This document shows positions 1 through 9,748 of a DNA stretch of 64,000 nucleotides, piece after piece (positions within the stretch are counted from its first letter, which is position 1; every line of letters starts with the position of its first letter). The position numbers and the translations under genes are program-made. The stretch is from Flavobacterium sp. NG2 (GTDB lineage: Bacteria > Bacteroidota > Bacteroidia > Flavobacteriales > Flavobacteriaceae): contig NZ_CP139420.1 of assembly GCF_034119845.1 (NCBI RefSeq), positions 2,854,001 to 2,918,000 on the forward strand, given 5' to 3'. The notes below the pieces were generated by a model. It worked only from the letters and a program-made list of their open reading frames with translations, was not told the DNA's origin and ran no database searches.

Positions 1-2172
1 CATACTCTCGGGTGTCATGGTATATAGCTTTCGGATTTCCGTAAAAACTTCGGTATAAGTAGCAGGGTTGGAGCGAGGGGTGCGACCAATTGGACTTTGG
101 TCAATATCAATTACTTTATCAATATGTTCTAGTCCTTCAATTTTCTTGTAGGGTTGTGGTTTTTTGACGCCATTGAAAAAGTGTGCGTTCAAAATTGGGT
201 AGAGCGTCTCGTTGATTAGAGTCGACTTTCCGCTTCCTGAAACTCCTGTCACACAAATCAACTTTCCTAAAGGCAATTCAATAGAAACATTCTTTAAGTT
301 GTTTCCAGTTGCACCAGTTAGTTTTAACGATTTTCCGTTTCCTTCACGACGTTTTTTAGGAATTTCAAACTTCAGTTTTCCATTTAAGTATTGCGCTGTA
401 ATGGTATCTGAGGCAAGGGTTTCGGCTGGAGTTCCTATACTGATAATCTCTCCTCCAAATTTTCCCGCTTTTGGACCAATGTCAATCACATAATCCGCCC
501 GTTCCATCATGTCTTTATCGTGCTCTACAACAATTACCGAATTCCCAATATCACGTAATTGTTCTAGTGAACGTATTAATTTTTCATTGTCTCTTTGGTG
601 TAAACCAATACTTGGTTCATCCAAAATATACAATACACCTACTAATTGCGAACCAATTTGAGTTGCTAATCGGATGCGTTGAGCTTCTCCTCCCGAAAGT
701 GATTTTGAGCTTCGACTCAATGCTAGGTAGTCTAAACCAACGTTCATCAAGAATGCTAATCGATCTTTGATTTCCTTCAAAACTTCAGAGGCAATCGCCA
801 TTTGCTTTTCTGATAATTTTTTGTTCAAATCATCAAACCATGCCGTCAAATCCGAAATGTCCATAGCGCACAGTTCGGTTATACTTTTTTCATTGACTCT
901 AAAGTAGTTGGCTTCTTTTTTTAAACGTGAACCTTCACATACAGCACAGTCAATCTCGTCCATGAATTCCTTGGCCCAACGTCTAATAGTTGTTGAGCCA
1001 CTTTCATCGTGTTGGTTTTTGATGAAATGAGCAATTCCTTCAAAATCAATTTTGTATTCACGTGTTACACCCAAATCTTTTGAGTTAACTGTAAATTTAT
1101 CTTTTCCTCCATTTAAAATCATCTCCATCGCTTCGTCTGAAATACTTTCGATAGGATCAGTGATTTTAAACCCAAAACGCTCTCCAATGATCTCCAATTG
1201 CTTGAAAATCCAGGATGATTTGTATTCGCCCAAAGGCAAAAAACCACCCGCTTTGATTGATAATTTAGGATTAGGAAGTATTTTTTTGATATTGATTTCG
1301 TTCACCGTTCCCAAACCTTTACAATGGTCACAAGCTCCTTTTGGAGAGTTAAACGAAAATAAATTGGGTTCTGGGTTTTGGTACGAAATACCAGTGCTTG
1401 GACACATTAAGTTTCGGCTGAAATAACGTACTTCATTGCTGTCTTGGTCTAAAACCATCAAAACGTTTTCTCCATGATGCATCGCTGTATTAATGCTTTC
1501 ACCCAGTCTTTTTGCTGTGTCGGGAGTCGTGTCAATTGCCATTCTGTCCACCACAATTTCAATGTCATGGGTTTTATAACGATCGAGTTTCATTCCGGGG
1601 GTAATATCTCTAATTTCACCATTAACCCGCACTTTAAGGAAACCTTGTTTGGCAATTTGTTGAAATAATTCGCTATAATGTCCTTTCCTAGCCTTGATAA
1701 CAGGTGCTAGTATATTGATACGCTTGTTTGTGAAATCATTTACAATCAAGTCTTTAATTTGCTCATCAGAGTAAGAAACCATTTTCTCACCCGTATTATA
1801 GCTGTAGGCATCGGCCGCACGTGCATAAAGCAAACGTAAGAAGTCATATATCTCCGTAATCGTCCCCACTGTGGAACGCGGACTTTTACTAGTTGTTTTT
1901 TGTTCAATGGCAATCACTGGTGAAAGCCCGTCAATTTTATCCACATCAGGACGTTCTAATCCGCCCAAAAACTGACGCGCATAAGCCGAAAAAGTTTCGA
2001 CATACCGACGCTGTCCTTCGGCGTAAATCGTGTCAAAAGCTAAAGAGGATTTTCCAGAGCCCGAAAGTCCTGTAATTACAACTAACTTCTCTCTTGGAAT
2101 AGAAATATCTATATTTTTAAGATTGTGTACTCTCGCACCCAGTACTTCAATTGTATTGTCTGTATCTAGCAT
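1..2172 (-). CDS. uvrA: UvrA, excinuclease ABC subunit A (partial, C-terminus off the window)
   Basis: The damage-recognition ATPase of nucleotide excision repair, acting in the cytoplasm with UvrB and UvrC. Reading from the ATG at 2172, 724 codons run off the left edge; the full protein is usually about 940 residues, so the C-terminal quarter is missing. Visible parts are an N-terminal Walker A (GLSGSGKSS near residue 35), a Cys cluster CDHCKGLG from the first zinc module, the ABC signature SLSGGEAQRIRLATQIGSQL, a Walker B ending in DEPSIGLH, and the second Walker A (GVSGSGKSTL). The reading frame is intact. A -7-like box, TAACTTTG, lies 17 bases before the start codon. Identification is very secure. 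Confidence 0.97.
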   Translation of the reverse strand, partial: MLDTDNTIEVLGARVHNLKNIDISIPREKLVVITGLSGSGKSSLAFDTIYAEGQRRYVETFSAYARQFLGGLERPDVDKIDGLSPVIAIEQKTTSKSPRSTVGTITEIYDFLRLLYARAADAYSYNTGEKMVSYSDEQIKDLIVNDFTNKRINILAPVIKARKGHYSELFQQIAKQGFLKVRVNGEIRDITPGMKLDRYKTHDIEIVVDRMAIDTTPDTAKRLGESINTAMHHGENVLMVLDQDSNEVRYFSRNLMCPSTGISYQNPEPNLFSFNSPKGACDHCKGLGTVNEINIKKILPNPKLSIKAGGFLPLGEYKSSWIFKQLEIIGERFGFKITDPIESISDEAMEMILNGGKDKFTVNSKDLGVTREYKIDFEGIAHFIKNQHDESGSTTIRRWAKEFMDEIDCAVCEGSRLKKEANYFRVNEKSITELCAMDISDLTAWFDDLNKKLSEKQMAIASEVLKEIKDRLAFLMNVGLDYLALSRSSKSLSGGEAQRIRLATQIGSQLVGVLYILDEPSIGLHQRDNEKLIRSLEQLRDIGNSVIVVEHDKDMMERADYVIDIGPKAGKFGGEIISIGTPAETLASDTITAQYLNGKLKFEIPKKRREGNGKSLKLTGATGNNLKNVSIELPLGKLICVTGVSGSGKSTLINETLYPILNAHFFNGVKKPQPYKKIEGLEHIDKVIDIDQSPIGRTPRSNPATYTEVFTEIRKLYTMTPESM

Positions 2173-2188
2173 AGTTTTTGCAAAAAAG

Positions 2189-2223
2189 CAAAGTTACCAT
2201 TTTGATTGATTCTTTCCGTACAA
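2189..2223 (-). promoter_or_regulatory. Putative Bacteroidetes-type promoter of uvrA
   Basis: On the minus strand TTG (2223-2221) is followed after 24 bases by TAACTTTG (2196-2189), which fits the Bacteroidetes -7 consensus TAnnTTTG. The spacing is a few bases longer than usual, so the -33 assignment is weak. The rest of the gap up to 2446 shows nothing recognisable. Confidence 0.4.
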
Positions 2224-2446
2224 CAGTTGGCAAGTTTCTGTTAAAATCATACTGTATATGATGATAATAGATGCTTTTTTAAAACAGTTACAAAATATAA
2301 GGTATTAGACTAAGGAGCTAGAAATGAGATTTCTCAAAATTGGTTTAATTTTTCTAATCTGTGTGCTATATATTTTTAAGCTAATAGAATATTTGAAAAA
2401 TTAAAACTTAAATGACTTATATGTTTAAATGACATGCAAATAAGAA

Positions 2447-4231
2447 TTATTCTATTGTCATAGCTTTTAGTTTACTGCGATAGGCTTCAAGAGCCTCTGA
2501 TTTAGAGATAAATCCAAAGTATTTTTCATCTTTAATCACAGGTAGGAAGGTTCGTTTTGTTTTTTCAAATTTATTCATAACGACTTCCATACTGTTAAAT
2601 GGATAAATGATATCTGCTGGTGGAATCATGATATCTTTTACCAAAGTGTATTTTACACGGTATTTATTAAAAATAATCTCGCGAATATTATTAAAATGAA
2701 TAACTCCTAATAAATGTTGATCTTTGTCAACTACTGCAAAAACAGATTGATTCGAATGCGAAATTAAATCAACCAATTTTTCAAGATTTTCATCTGGTGA
2801 TAGTGTTAGATAATCGGTATGAATAATTGAGTTCGTATTTAGGGTTGAAAGCACGTTAGTGTCTTTGTTGCTCGTAAAAGCATGTCCTCTTTTAGCTAAT
2901 TCTTTTACATCCATGGAGTGTTTTTCAAATCGTTTTGATATAGCAAAACTGATAGAAGCTACAATCATCAATGGAAGCATTAAACTGTAACCGCCAGTGA
3001 TTTCGGCAATCAAGAAGATTGCGGTTAATGGAGCATGAAATAATCCACTCAAGATTCCTGCCATTCCCACCATCGTAAAATTACTAATTGGTAAATGGGT
3101 TAGTCCTGTTAAGTTGATTGCTTTTGAAAATACATATCCAACATAAGAACCTACAAAAAGAGAAGGGGCAAAATTACCTCCATTACCTCCGGAACCTAAG
3201 GTGATCGAGGTAGCAAAAACTTTGACCATCATTGTTGCGCCAACGAATATTAAGATAATCCAATTATTATTTTGGTATGAACTAAACAAGGTGTTTTCGA
3301 GTAAATCACCTGCATTATTTTCTGCTAGTGTTTTGATGCTTTCATATCCTTCGCCGAAAAGTGTTGGAAAAACAAAAATTAGCACGGCTAATAAAGATGC
3401 ACCAAAAAGTGCCTTCTTATAAGGATTCATTCTCATATGTGAGAAGAAATGCTCTGTTTTTTGAAAATTTCGAGTGTAGTAAATAGAAATAAAACCTGTA
3501 ACAATACCTAATAAAACATAAAATGGAATTTTATGATAATCAAATTCTTGTTGTTGTTTTACATTTAACAATATAGCTTCGTCTAAGGTAATCACCGAAA
3601 CTAACGCGCCAGTAGCGGCAGCAATCATAATGGGAGTAAAAGCCGAGATGCTCACATCGACTAATAAAAATTCGATGGCAAATAAAACTCCTGCAATAGG
3701 GGCGTTAAAGGCAGCAGCAATACCAGCCGCAACACCACAACCAATAAGTAAAGTTCGGTCTTTGTAGCTGAGTTTGTAATTTTGAGCAAAGTTTGAGCCA
3801 AAAGCAGCTCCAGTAACCACAATTGGGCTTTCTAAACCCGCGGAACCTCCTAAGCCTACAGTCAAGGAACTCGTCACAATATGAGCGTACATTTGTTTAC
3901 TAGGTATAATGCTTGCTTTTTTGGCTACTGAATACAAAATTTGCGAGGTGCCTTTTTCGATAGTTCCTCCTAATAAACGTTTGATAACAAACACCGTTAG
4001 TAAAAGACCTGCAATAGGTAAAATACTATTTATAAAACTTAGTTTTAATATTTTATTGATACTAGTAGCAAACTGGAATACCCAATGTGCAAATGATTTC
4101 AAAACAATAACAGCAAAAGCTGAACTTATACCTACCAATACACTTGAAAGGAAAATAAATTGTTTTTCCGTCAAGATGGATTGAGATAAAGCGACAATAC
4201 TTTCTAATTTAGAAATATATTTTTTGAACAT
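2447..4231 (-). CDS. CLC-family chloride channel/transporter with C-terminal CBS pair
   Basis: An integral membrane anion channel or H+/Cl- exchanger of 594 residues. About ten hydrophobic segments fill residues 25-430. The selectivity-filter motifs are recognisable: GLESP, with the gating glutamate at E134, and GGNFAP near residue 350. Residues about 455-590 look like two CBS domains, which usually bind adenine nucleotides. In E. coli ClcA the inner proton-pathway glutamate (E203) follows a first Glu; the matching segment here is FAIEFLL, with Phe188 after E187. That residue pattern is more like CLC channels than exchangers, but the alignment was made by eye. It is transcribed alone; a CAAAAATA stretch (TATTTTTG on this strand) lies about 25 bases upstream. 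Confidence 0.9.
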   Translation of the reverse strand: MFKKYISKLESIVALSQSILTEKQFIFLSSVLVGISSAFAVIVLKSFAHWVFQFATSINKILKLSFINSILPIAGLLLTVFVIKRLLGGTIEKGTSQILYSVAKKASIIPSKQMYAHIVTSSLTVGLGGSAGLESPIVVTGAAFGSNFAQNYKLSYKDRTLLIGCGVAAGIAAAFNAPIAGVLFAIEFLLVDVSISAFTPIMIAAATGALVSVITLDEAILLNVKQQQEFDYHKIPFYVLLGIVTGFISIYYTRNFQKTEHFFSHMRMNPYKKALFGASLLAVLIFVFPTLFGEGYESIKTLAENNAGDLLENTLFSSYQNNNWIILIFVGATMMVKVFATSITLGSGGNGGNFAPSLFVGSYVGYVFSKAINLTGLTHLPISNFTMVGMAGILSGLFHAPLTAIFLIAEITGGYSLMLPLMIVASISFAISKRFEKHSMDVKELAKRGHAFTSNKDTNVLSTLNTNSIIHTDYLTLSPDENLEKLVDLISHSNQSVFAVVDKDQHLLGVIHFNNIREIIFNKYRVKYTLVKDIMIPPADIIYPFNSMEVVMNKFEKTKRTFLPVIKDEKYFGFISKSEALEAYRSKLKAMTIE

Positions 4232-4269
4232 TTTGGTTTGTTTTTTACAAGAGCAAAAATACTATTAAT

Positions 4270-4944
4270 TTAAGCAATAGGTAAATTTTTGAGTGCTTCT
4301 TTTCGACTTAAAGGCTTTAAGTTATTAACTAAAACGAATTCTTTGACAGCTTGTGAATCCGTTTTGGCAAACTCTCTTAAAGCCCATCCTATAGCTTTTT
4401 GAATAAAAAATTCTTTTGAGTTTTGATGAGTTATGCAAATCTTTTTAAGTAATTCAAAATCAGTTTTGGTTTTGTATCCTAACTGAAAAAGTATAGTACT
4501 TCGATTGAGCCAGAGATTGTTAGACTTTGAAAATTTTGAAATGATTTTTGTGATGTTTTGAGGGAATTGAGAAAGGTAGCCACCGAGTATGTATTTTGAA
4601 ATAGTATCAACACTATCCCACCAACTATTAGTTGTAATTAATTCTTCAATTAAATGAATATCATCTTCTTGAAAGTTATTTTTGAGTTCTTTTATCAAGA
4701 TTTCAATGGCGCAATAGTGGAATTCTCTTTCTGGTTTTGAAAAAAGGATTCGGGCTATTTTTCTAGGATTTGATTGTATTTCTTGTTTGTTTTCTTTCCA
4801 AAGCACACTCAATAACTGTCTTCTGTCAGGTGTTTTTATTCCGAAAAACGGAAATTTATTCTTCATGTATTTTGACATTGCAATCGCATTTTCAGGATTG
4901 CTATTGGTTTGAAATGTAGCTTCAAGGGAATTTATAAAACTCAT
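4270..4944 (-). CDS. AlkD-like DNA alkylation repair glycosylase
   Basis: A HEAT-repeat DNA glycosylase of 224 residues that would excise positively charged alkylated bases such as 3- and 7-alkylpurines. The segment NSWWDSVD puts Trp109 and Asp113, and AIGWALREF puts Trp187, at the same numbering as the catalytic cleft of Bacillus cereus AlkD; Arg148 (LWLNRST) also matches. All key residues are therefore present and activity is expected. The gene lies 19 bases downstream of the ACP phosphodiesterase gene on the same strand, so the two probably share a transcript. No regulatory site specific to this gene is visible. Confidence 0.9.
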   Translation of the reverse strand: MSFINSLEATFQTNSNPENAIAMSKYMKNKFPFFGIKTPDRRQLLSVLWKENKQEIQSNPRKIARILFSKPEREFHYCAIEILIKELKNNFQEDDIHLIEELITTNSWWDSVDTISKYILGGYLSQFPQNITKIISKFSKSNNLWLNRSTILFQLGYKTKTDFELLKKICITHQNSKEFFIQKAIGWALREFAKTDSQAVKEFVLVNNLKPLSRKEALKNLPIA

Positions 4945-4963
4945 AAATATAAAAATTATGGAT

Positions 4964-5548
4964 TTACATATTGTGTAATTGTTGTTTGGAATGAATTCTT
5001 AATTCTTCAAAAAAAGAAGTAAATTCATTTTCGAATTCATTATAAAATTGCTCAAGTTCCTCGGTAGCAAAACGCATATTGGATTTGTTTTTAGTTCGAT
5101 AATCCATTTGGGTCAGTATTTGGTGAATTCCTTCGATTGTTTGATAGCTTGACAGCCAATTTTGACGAATCATATATGGCATCAATTTAATCGTTTTTTC
5201 AGTCAAAATCGATTTATGATTCTCTAGAGATTGGTAAAATTGGTCAATATATTCAGAGAAATCTTCGTCAGAATAGTTTTTCCAGTTTTTTGCCAAAAAA
5301 TGATCATAGAAAACATCAATAATCACACCTGCATAATGGTGGTAACGTGCATGTAACTTCTTTGTACTTTTTCTAAATATAGGATGTGCATCGGTATAAG
5401 TATCAATTGCACGATGAAGTTTGATTCCTTTTTGAACTTCCAAAGGGAAATTTTCAAAATGTTTCCCGCGAATACCATCGGCCATAAAATTTCCAATTTT
5501 AATTAAGTCGTTGTTTCCCGAAAGATAAATATGTGCTAAAAAGTTCAT
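4964..5548 (-). CDS. Acyl carrier protein phosphodiesterase-like protein (AcpH family)
   Basis: A 194-residue protein of the AcpH family, which removes the 4'-phosphopantetheine arm from acyl carrier protein. The family signature is clear at the N-terminus: MNFLAHIYLSG, then GNFMADGIRG, then KLHRAIDTYTDAHP, with the conserved His and Asp residues expected to hold the catalytic metal. ARYHHYAGVIIDVFYDHFLA follows. Family members differ in proven activity, so the substrate is inferred. It is the first gene of a likely two-gene unit with the alkD-like gene and is divergent from glmM, with 95 bases between the two starts. Confidence 0.85.
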   Translation of the reverse strand: MNFLAHIYLSGNNDLIKIGNFMADGIRGKHFENFPLEVQKGIKLHRAIDTYTDAHPIFRKSTKKLHARYHHYAGVIIDVFYDHFLAKNWKNYSDEDFSEYIDQFYQSLENHKSILTEKTIKLMPYMIRQNWLSSYQTIEGIHQILTQMDYRTKNKSNMRFATEELEQFYNEFENEFTSFFEELRIHSKQQLHNM

Positions 5549-5595
5549 TTGTCTAAAATAGGAAATCTAAATGACTTTTTTAATTCTTCAATTAT

Positions 5596-5603
5596 TATAT
5601 TTG
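5596..5603 (+). promoter_or_regulatory. -7 box of the glmM promoter
   Basis: TATATTTG matches the Bacteroidetes -7 consensus TAnnTTTG and lies 40 bases before the glmM ATG. No convincing TTG is seen at the usual -33 distance. Confidence 0.45.
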
Positions 5604-5643
5604 TGCGAATAAAATCAAAAAATCAATTTTAAAATACATATTA

Positions 5644-7032
5644 ATGACATTAATAAAATCAATATCAGGAATTCGTGGTACTATCGGAGGTAAAGTAGGT
5701 GATAACTTGACTCCAGTTGATGCAGTAAAATTTGCTTCGGCTTATGGTACTTGGTTAAAGAATTATTCAAGCAAAGAGAAACTAACGGTTGTTGTTGGTC
5801 GTGATGCGCGTATTTCTGGACCGATGATTCATAACCTTGTTGTGAATACTTTAATAGGATTAGGAATTGATGTTATTGATTTAGGATTGTCAACTACTCC
5901 AACAGTTGAGATAGCAGTACCCTTAGAAAAAGCAGATGGAGGAATCATCCTTACAGCGTCTCATAATCCCAAACAATGGAATGCATTAAAATTATTAAAC
6001 GAAAAAGGAGAATTCTTAAATGGTGTTGAAGGTGAAAAAATTCTTCAAATTGCCGAAGATGAAGCGTTTGATTTTTCGGATGTGGATAGTTTAGGAGAAA
6101 TTACCGTTAACGATGCTTATATGGATATTCATATCGATGAAGTATTGGAACTTTCATTAGTAGATGTAGAGGCTGTTAAAGCGGCTAAGTTTAAAGTGGT
6201 AGTTGATGGCGTGAATTCATCAGGAGGAATTATCGTTCCTAAATTATTGGAACAAATGGGAGTAGAAGTGGTGAAATTGTACTGTGAACCTAACGGTCAT
6301 TTTCCTCACAATCCAGAACCTTTAAAAGAACATCTTACAGATATTTGTAAATTAGTTGTTGAAGAAAAAGCGGACTTAGGAATAGTAGTAGATCCTGACG
6401 TAGACCGTTTAGCATTCATTTCTGAAGACGGAGAAATGTTTGGTGAAGAGTATACTTTGGTGGCTTGTGCGGATTATGTTTTGAGCAAAACACCTGGAAA
6501 TACGGTTTCGAATATGTCGTCTTCTCGTGCATTACGCGATGTGACTAATTTGCACAATGGAAGTTATGAGGCGAGTGCAGTTGGTGAAGTGAATGTAGTT
6601 GATTTGATGAAAAAGAATAACGCTATCATTGGTGGTGAAGGAAATGGAGGAATTATCTATCCTGAATCACATTACGGACGTGATAGTATGGTTGGGATTG
6701 CTTTGTTTTTAACGCATTTGGCTAACAAAAAAATGACAGTTTCGGCTTTGAGAGCTTCATATCCAGAATATTATATGAGTAAAAACAAAATCGAATTGAC
6801 ACCTCAAATTGATGTTGATGCGATTTTGGTTGCTATGACAGAAAAATACAAAAACGAAGATATCACGACTATTGACGGTGTGAAAATCGATTTTGCTGAA
6901 AATTGGGTACACCTAAGAAAATCAAATACAGAGCCTATCATTAGAATTTATACCGAAGCATCTACTCAGGAAAAAGCAGATACGTTGGCATTAAGAATCA
7001 TTGATGAGATAAAGGCTATTGCCGGAATTTAA
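5644..7032 (+). CDS. glmM: Phosphoglucosamine mutase
   Basis: A 462-residue alpha-D-phosphohexomutase that converts glucosamine-6-phosphate to glucosamine-1-phosphate for UDP-GlcNAc, and so for peptidoglycan and LPS synthesis. The active phosphoserine lies in TASHNP (Ser106), the metal loop is DPDVDRL, the sugar loop is GGEGNGGI, and the C-terminal phosphate-binding loop is RKSNTEPIIRIY. Length and domain order are normal. Bacteroidetes members also resemble phosphomannomutase/phosphoglucomutase, so the exact sugar is less certain than the family. It is a single-gene unit followed by a strong terminator hairpin. Confidence 0.9.
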   Translation: MTLIKSISGIRGTIGGKVGDNLTPVDAVKFASAYGTWLKNYSSKEKLTVVVGRDARISGPMIHNLVVNTLIGLGIDVIDLGLSTTPTVEIAVPLEKADGGIILTASHNPKQWNALKLLNEKGEFLNGVEGEKILQIAEDEAFDFSDVDSLGEITVNDAYMDIHIDEVLELSLVDVEAVKAAKFKVVVDGVNSSGGIIVPKLLEQMGVEVVKLYCEPNGHFPHNPEPLKEHLTDICKLVVEEKADLGIVVDPDVDRLAFISEDGEMFGEEYTLVACADYVLSKTPGNTVSNMSSSRALRDVTNLHNGSYEASAVGEVNVVDLMKKNNAIIGGEGNGGIIYPESHYGRDSMVGIALFLTHLANKKMTVSALRASYPEYYMSKNKIELTPQIDVDAILVAMTEKYKNEDITTIDGVKIDFAENWVHLRKSNTEPIIRIYTEASTQEKADTLALRIIDEIKAIAGI

Positions 7033-7060
7033 TTTTTTGATTATAAATAAATAATTAAGA

Positions 7061-7093
7061 CTGCCTAGGGAAAATTTTCTAGGCAGTTTTTTT
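7061..7093 (+). terminator. Rho-independent terminator of glmM
   Basis: CTGCCTAG (7061-7068) pairs exactly with CTAGGCAG (7079-7086) and is followed by a run of seven T. Confidence 0.9.
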
Positions 7094-7097
7094 ATGC

Positions 7098-7138
7098 AAA
7101 AAAAAAAACAGCAGTAAATTTTAAGTTTACTGCTGTTT
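7098..7138 (-). terminator. Terminator of the 2-oxoacid dehydrogenase gene
   Basis: A perfect 13-bp stem (7106-7118 with 7126-7138) closes a 7-base loop. On the minus strand it is followed by a T run (the A run 7098-7108). It stands back to back with the glmM terminator. Confidence 0.9.
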
Positions 7139-7158
7139 ATAATAGTATGTTTTAAAGC

Positions 7159-9567
7159 TTAATACAAGCTAGGGAATTTATTAGGATTTGCTTCGTGCAT
7201 CATCTCATATACTTTTTCGTATATATCTTCAATGGACGGTTTTGAAAAATAATCTCCATCGGTTCCATAAGCAGGACGATGTGCTTTAGCAGCTAAGGTT
7301 TGTGGTTTGCTGTCTAAATATTGATAAGCATCTTGCTCTTCGATGATTTGCTGTAAAATATAAGCAGAAGCGCCGCCTGGTACATCTTCGTCGATTACTA
7401 AAAGTCGATTAGTTTTCATGACACTTTTTACCAAATCATGGTTAATGTCAAATGGAATTAAAGATTGAATGTCGATAACCTCACAATTAATACCAGTTTC
7501 CATTAGTTCTTCAGCAGCTTGTTCCACTAGTCTTAAGGTGGAGCCGTATGAAACTAAGGTTACATCTGTTCCTTCTTTGATAGTTTCAACAACACCTATT
7601 GGAGTTTTGAACTCTCCGTAATTTAGTGGTGTTTTTTCTTTTAAACGATAACCGTTTAAACACTCAATGACTACAGCAGGTTCATCACATTCCATGAGTG
7701 AGTTGTAGAATCCAGCAGCTTTTGTCATGTTTCTAGGGACCAATACGTGAATTCCTCTTATAGCATTAATAATCATTCCCATTGGAGACCCTGAGTGCCA
7801 AACGCCTTCCAAACGGTGACCACGAGTTCGAATTATTAAAGGTGCTTTTTGTCTTCCAACAGTTCGATATTGTAAGGAGGCAAGATCATCACTCAATATT
7901 TGAATAGCGTAGAGTAGATAATCTAAATATTGTATTTCAGCAATAGGTTTTAAGCCTCTTAAAGCCATTCCAATACCTTGACCAATGATGGTTGCTTCTC
8001 GAATTCCTGCATCAGCAATACGAAGTTCTCCAAATTTCTCTTGAAGTCCTTCTAGACCTTGATTTACATCTCCAATATTACCCGAGTCTTCACCAAAAAT
8101 TAAAGCTTCAGGGTATTTACTAAAGATAGCATCAAAATTATCTCTGATAATCATTCTACCATCGATATCTGGTTTTGCATTTTCAGCGTATTCAGGTGCT
8201 ATTTCTTTTGCCGAAAAAACATTGAATTTAGATTCTGAATATAAATGTTTGCTAAAAGCTGCTTGATATTTTTCATTAAATTTCGCAATCCAATTAACTA
8301 ATTCTGTTTTTTCAGGTCCGTTTGGAATCAGTCTTAAAGACTTGCGAGCAGTAACTAAAATTTCCTTTTTTAAAGGCTCTTTGATGCTTTTTAATGCTTT
8401 GGTATAAGATAGAATATCCTCTTTATTATCGCTAGAAAGCGCTATTCTTTCTAACAGTGTAACGAGTTCTTTTTGTTCGTTAATAATAGGGGTAATAAAC
8501 GTAATCCAAGCTTTTTTCTTTGCTTCAAGTACTGTTTTTTTAGCTTTAGCATCGATTTCGTCTAACTCCTCAGGCGATGCAATATTAATGGCAATCATCC
8601 ACAAACGCATCTGTCTTACACAGTCATACTCTTTTTCCCAGTCTAGGCGTTCTTTGCTTTTGTATCGTTCATGTGAACCTGAACTAGAATGCCCTTGCGG
8701 TTGTGTTAGTTCATCAACATGTATCAATACGGGAATGTGTTGTTCTCTTGCAATTGCATCTGCTTTTTCATATGCTGCAATCAAGTCAGAGTAATCCCAA
8801 CCCTTAACTCTTATCAGTTCAAGCCCATTCGTATTAGGCTCTTTTTGAAATCCTTTTAATATTTCAGAAATATTTTCTTTGGTGGTTTGGTGTTTGGCAT
8901 GTACGGAAATTCCATATTCATCATCCCAAATGCTTATTACCATTGGTACTTGTAATACTCCTGCAGCATTAATAGTTTCGAAAAACACACCTTCGCTTGT
9001 ACTGGCGTTTCCTATTGTTCCCCAGGCTATTTCATTTCCTTTGTTTGAAAAATTAGCTTGATTAGGGATGTTGTCAATATTTCGGTAAATTTTTGATGCT
9101 TGTGCTAGTCCTAAAAGACGAGGCATTTGTGCAGCAGTAGGAGAGATGTCGGCACTAGAGTTTTTTTGTTCCGCTAGATTTTTCCAAGAACCGTCTTCGT
9201 TTAAACTGTGGGTTACAAAATGACCTCCCATTTGGCGCCCAGCTGACATTGGTTCTTCTTTAATATCCGTATTTCCGTAAAGTCCAGCAAATAGTTGTTC
9301 AACAGTCAATTCACCAATTGCCATCATAAATGTTTGGTCACGGTAGTATCCTGAACGAAAATCTCCATTCTTGAAGAATTTAGCCATGGCTATTTGAGGT
9401 ACTTCTTTACCATCGCCAAAAATGCCAAACTTTGCCTTTCCAGTTAAAACTTCTCTTCTTCCCAACAAACTACATTCTCTACTTGTAATCGCAATAGTGT
9501 AATCATTCAACACTTCGGTTTTGAAATCTTCAAATGTTAATGCAGTATTGTTTTTTTCTTTTATCAT
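7159..9567 (-). CDS. 2-oxoacid dehydrogenase E1, fused alpha and beta subunits
   Basis: A thiamine-diphosphate E1 component of 802 residues that decarboxylates a 2-oxoacid, probably a branched-chain one, and passes the acyl group to a lipoyl E2. Residues about 1-400 are the alpha part (RSGYYRDQT, then AGRQMGGHF, and the ThDP region GTIGNASTSEGVFFE). Residues about 470-800 are the beta part (FGEDSG, IREATIIGQGIGMA, VPRNM, and the C-terminal VIDEDVPGGASAY). The fusion is common in Flavobacteriia. No E2 or E3 gene is adjacent, so the subunits must come from elsewhere. A -7-like TAAATTTG (9602-9595) lies just upstream. Substrate choice is inferred from family resemblance. Confidence 0.9.
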   Translation of the reverse strand: MIKEKNNTALTFEDFKTEVLNDYTIAITSRECSLLGRREVLTGKAKFGIFGDGKEVPQIAMAKFFKNGDFRSGYYRDQTFMMAIGELTVEQLFAGLYGNTDIKEEPMSAGRQMGGHFVTHSLNEDGSWKNLAEQKNSSADISPTAAQMPRLLGLAQASKIYRNIDNIPNQANFSNKGNEIAWGTIGNASTSEGVFFETINAAGVLQVPMVISIWDDEYGISVHAKHQTTKENISEILKGFQKEPNTNGLELIRVKGWDYSDLIAAYEKADAIAREQHIPVLIHVDELTQPQGHSSSGSHERYKSKERLDWEKEYDCVRQMRLWMIAINIASPEELDEIDAKAKKTVLEAKKKAWITFITPIINEQKELVTLLERIALSSDNKEDILSYTKALKSIKEPLKKEILVTARKSLRLIPNGPEKTELVNWIAKFNEKYQAAFSKHLYSESKFNVFSAKEIAPEYAENAKPDIDGRMIIRDNFDAIFSKYPEALIFGEDSGNIGDVNQGLEGLQEKFGELRIADAGIREATIIGQGIGMALRGLKPIAEIQYLDYLLYAIQILSDDLASLQYRTVGRQKAPLIIRTRGHRLEGVWHSGSPMGMIINAIRGIHVLVPRNMTKAAGFYNSLMECDEPAVVIECLNGYRLKEKTPLNYGEFKTPIGVVETIKEGTDVTLVSYGSTLRLVEQAAEELMETGINCEVIDIQSLIPFDINHDLVKSVMKTNRLLVIDEDVPGGASAYILQQIIEEQDAYQYLDSKPQTLAAKAHRPAYGTDGDYFSKPSIEDIYEKVYEMMHEANPNKFPSLY

Positions 9568-9748
9568 AGTTCATGAAGGTATAACTTACGGGCGCAAATT
9601 TACTTAAAAACTAGCTATTTTCATAATGCATTAATAAAAATATAGTTTTAAAATCATTAAATATTATGTAAAAAAATGAGAGTTTTTTGTTTTTTTAATT
9701 TTTTTATTAGTGAATAGATATTTATAGTGCAAAAAAGATATAGCTATT

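Noticed and set aside
212..2075. Several plus-strand frames opposite uvrA
   Set aside because: The minus strand carries a continuous, clearly homologous UvrA; the others are shadows.
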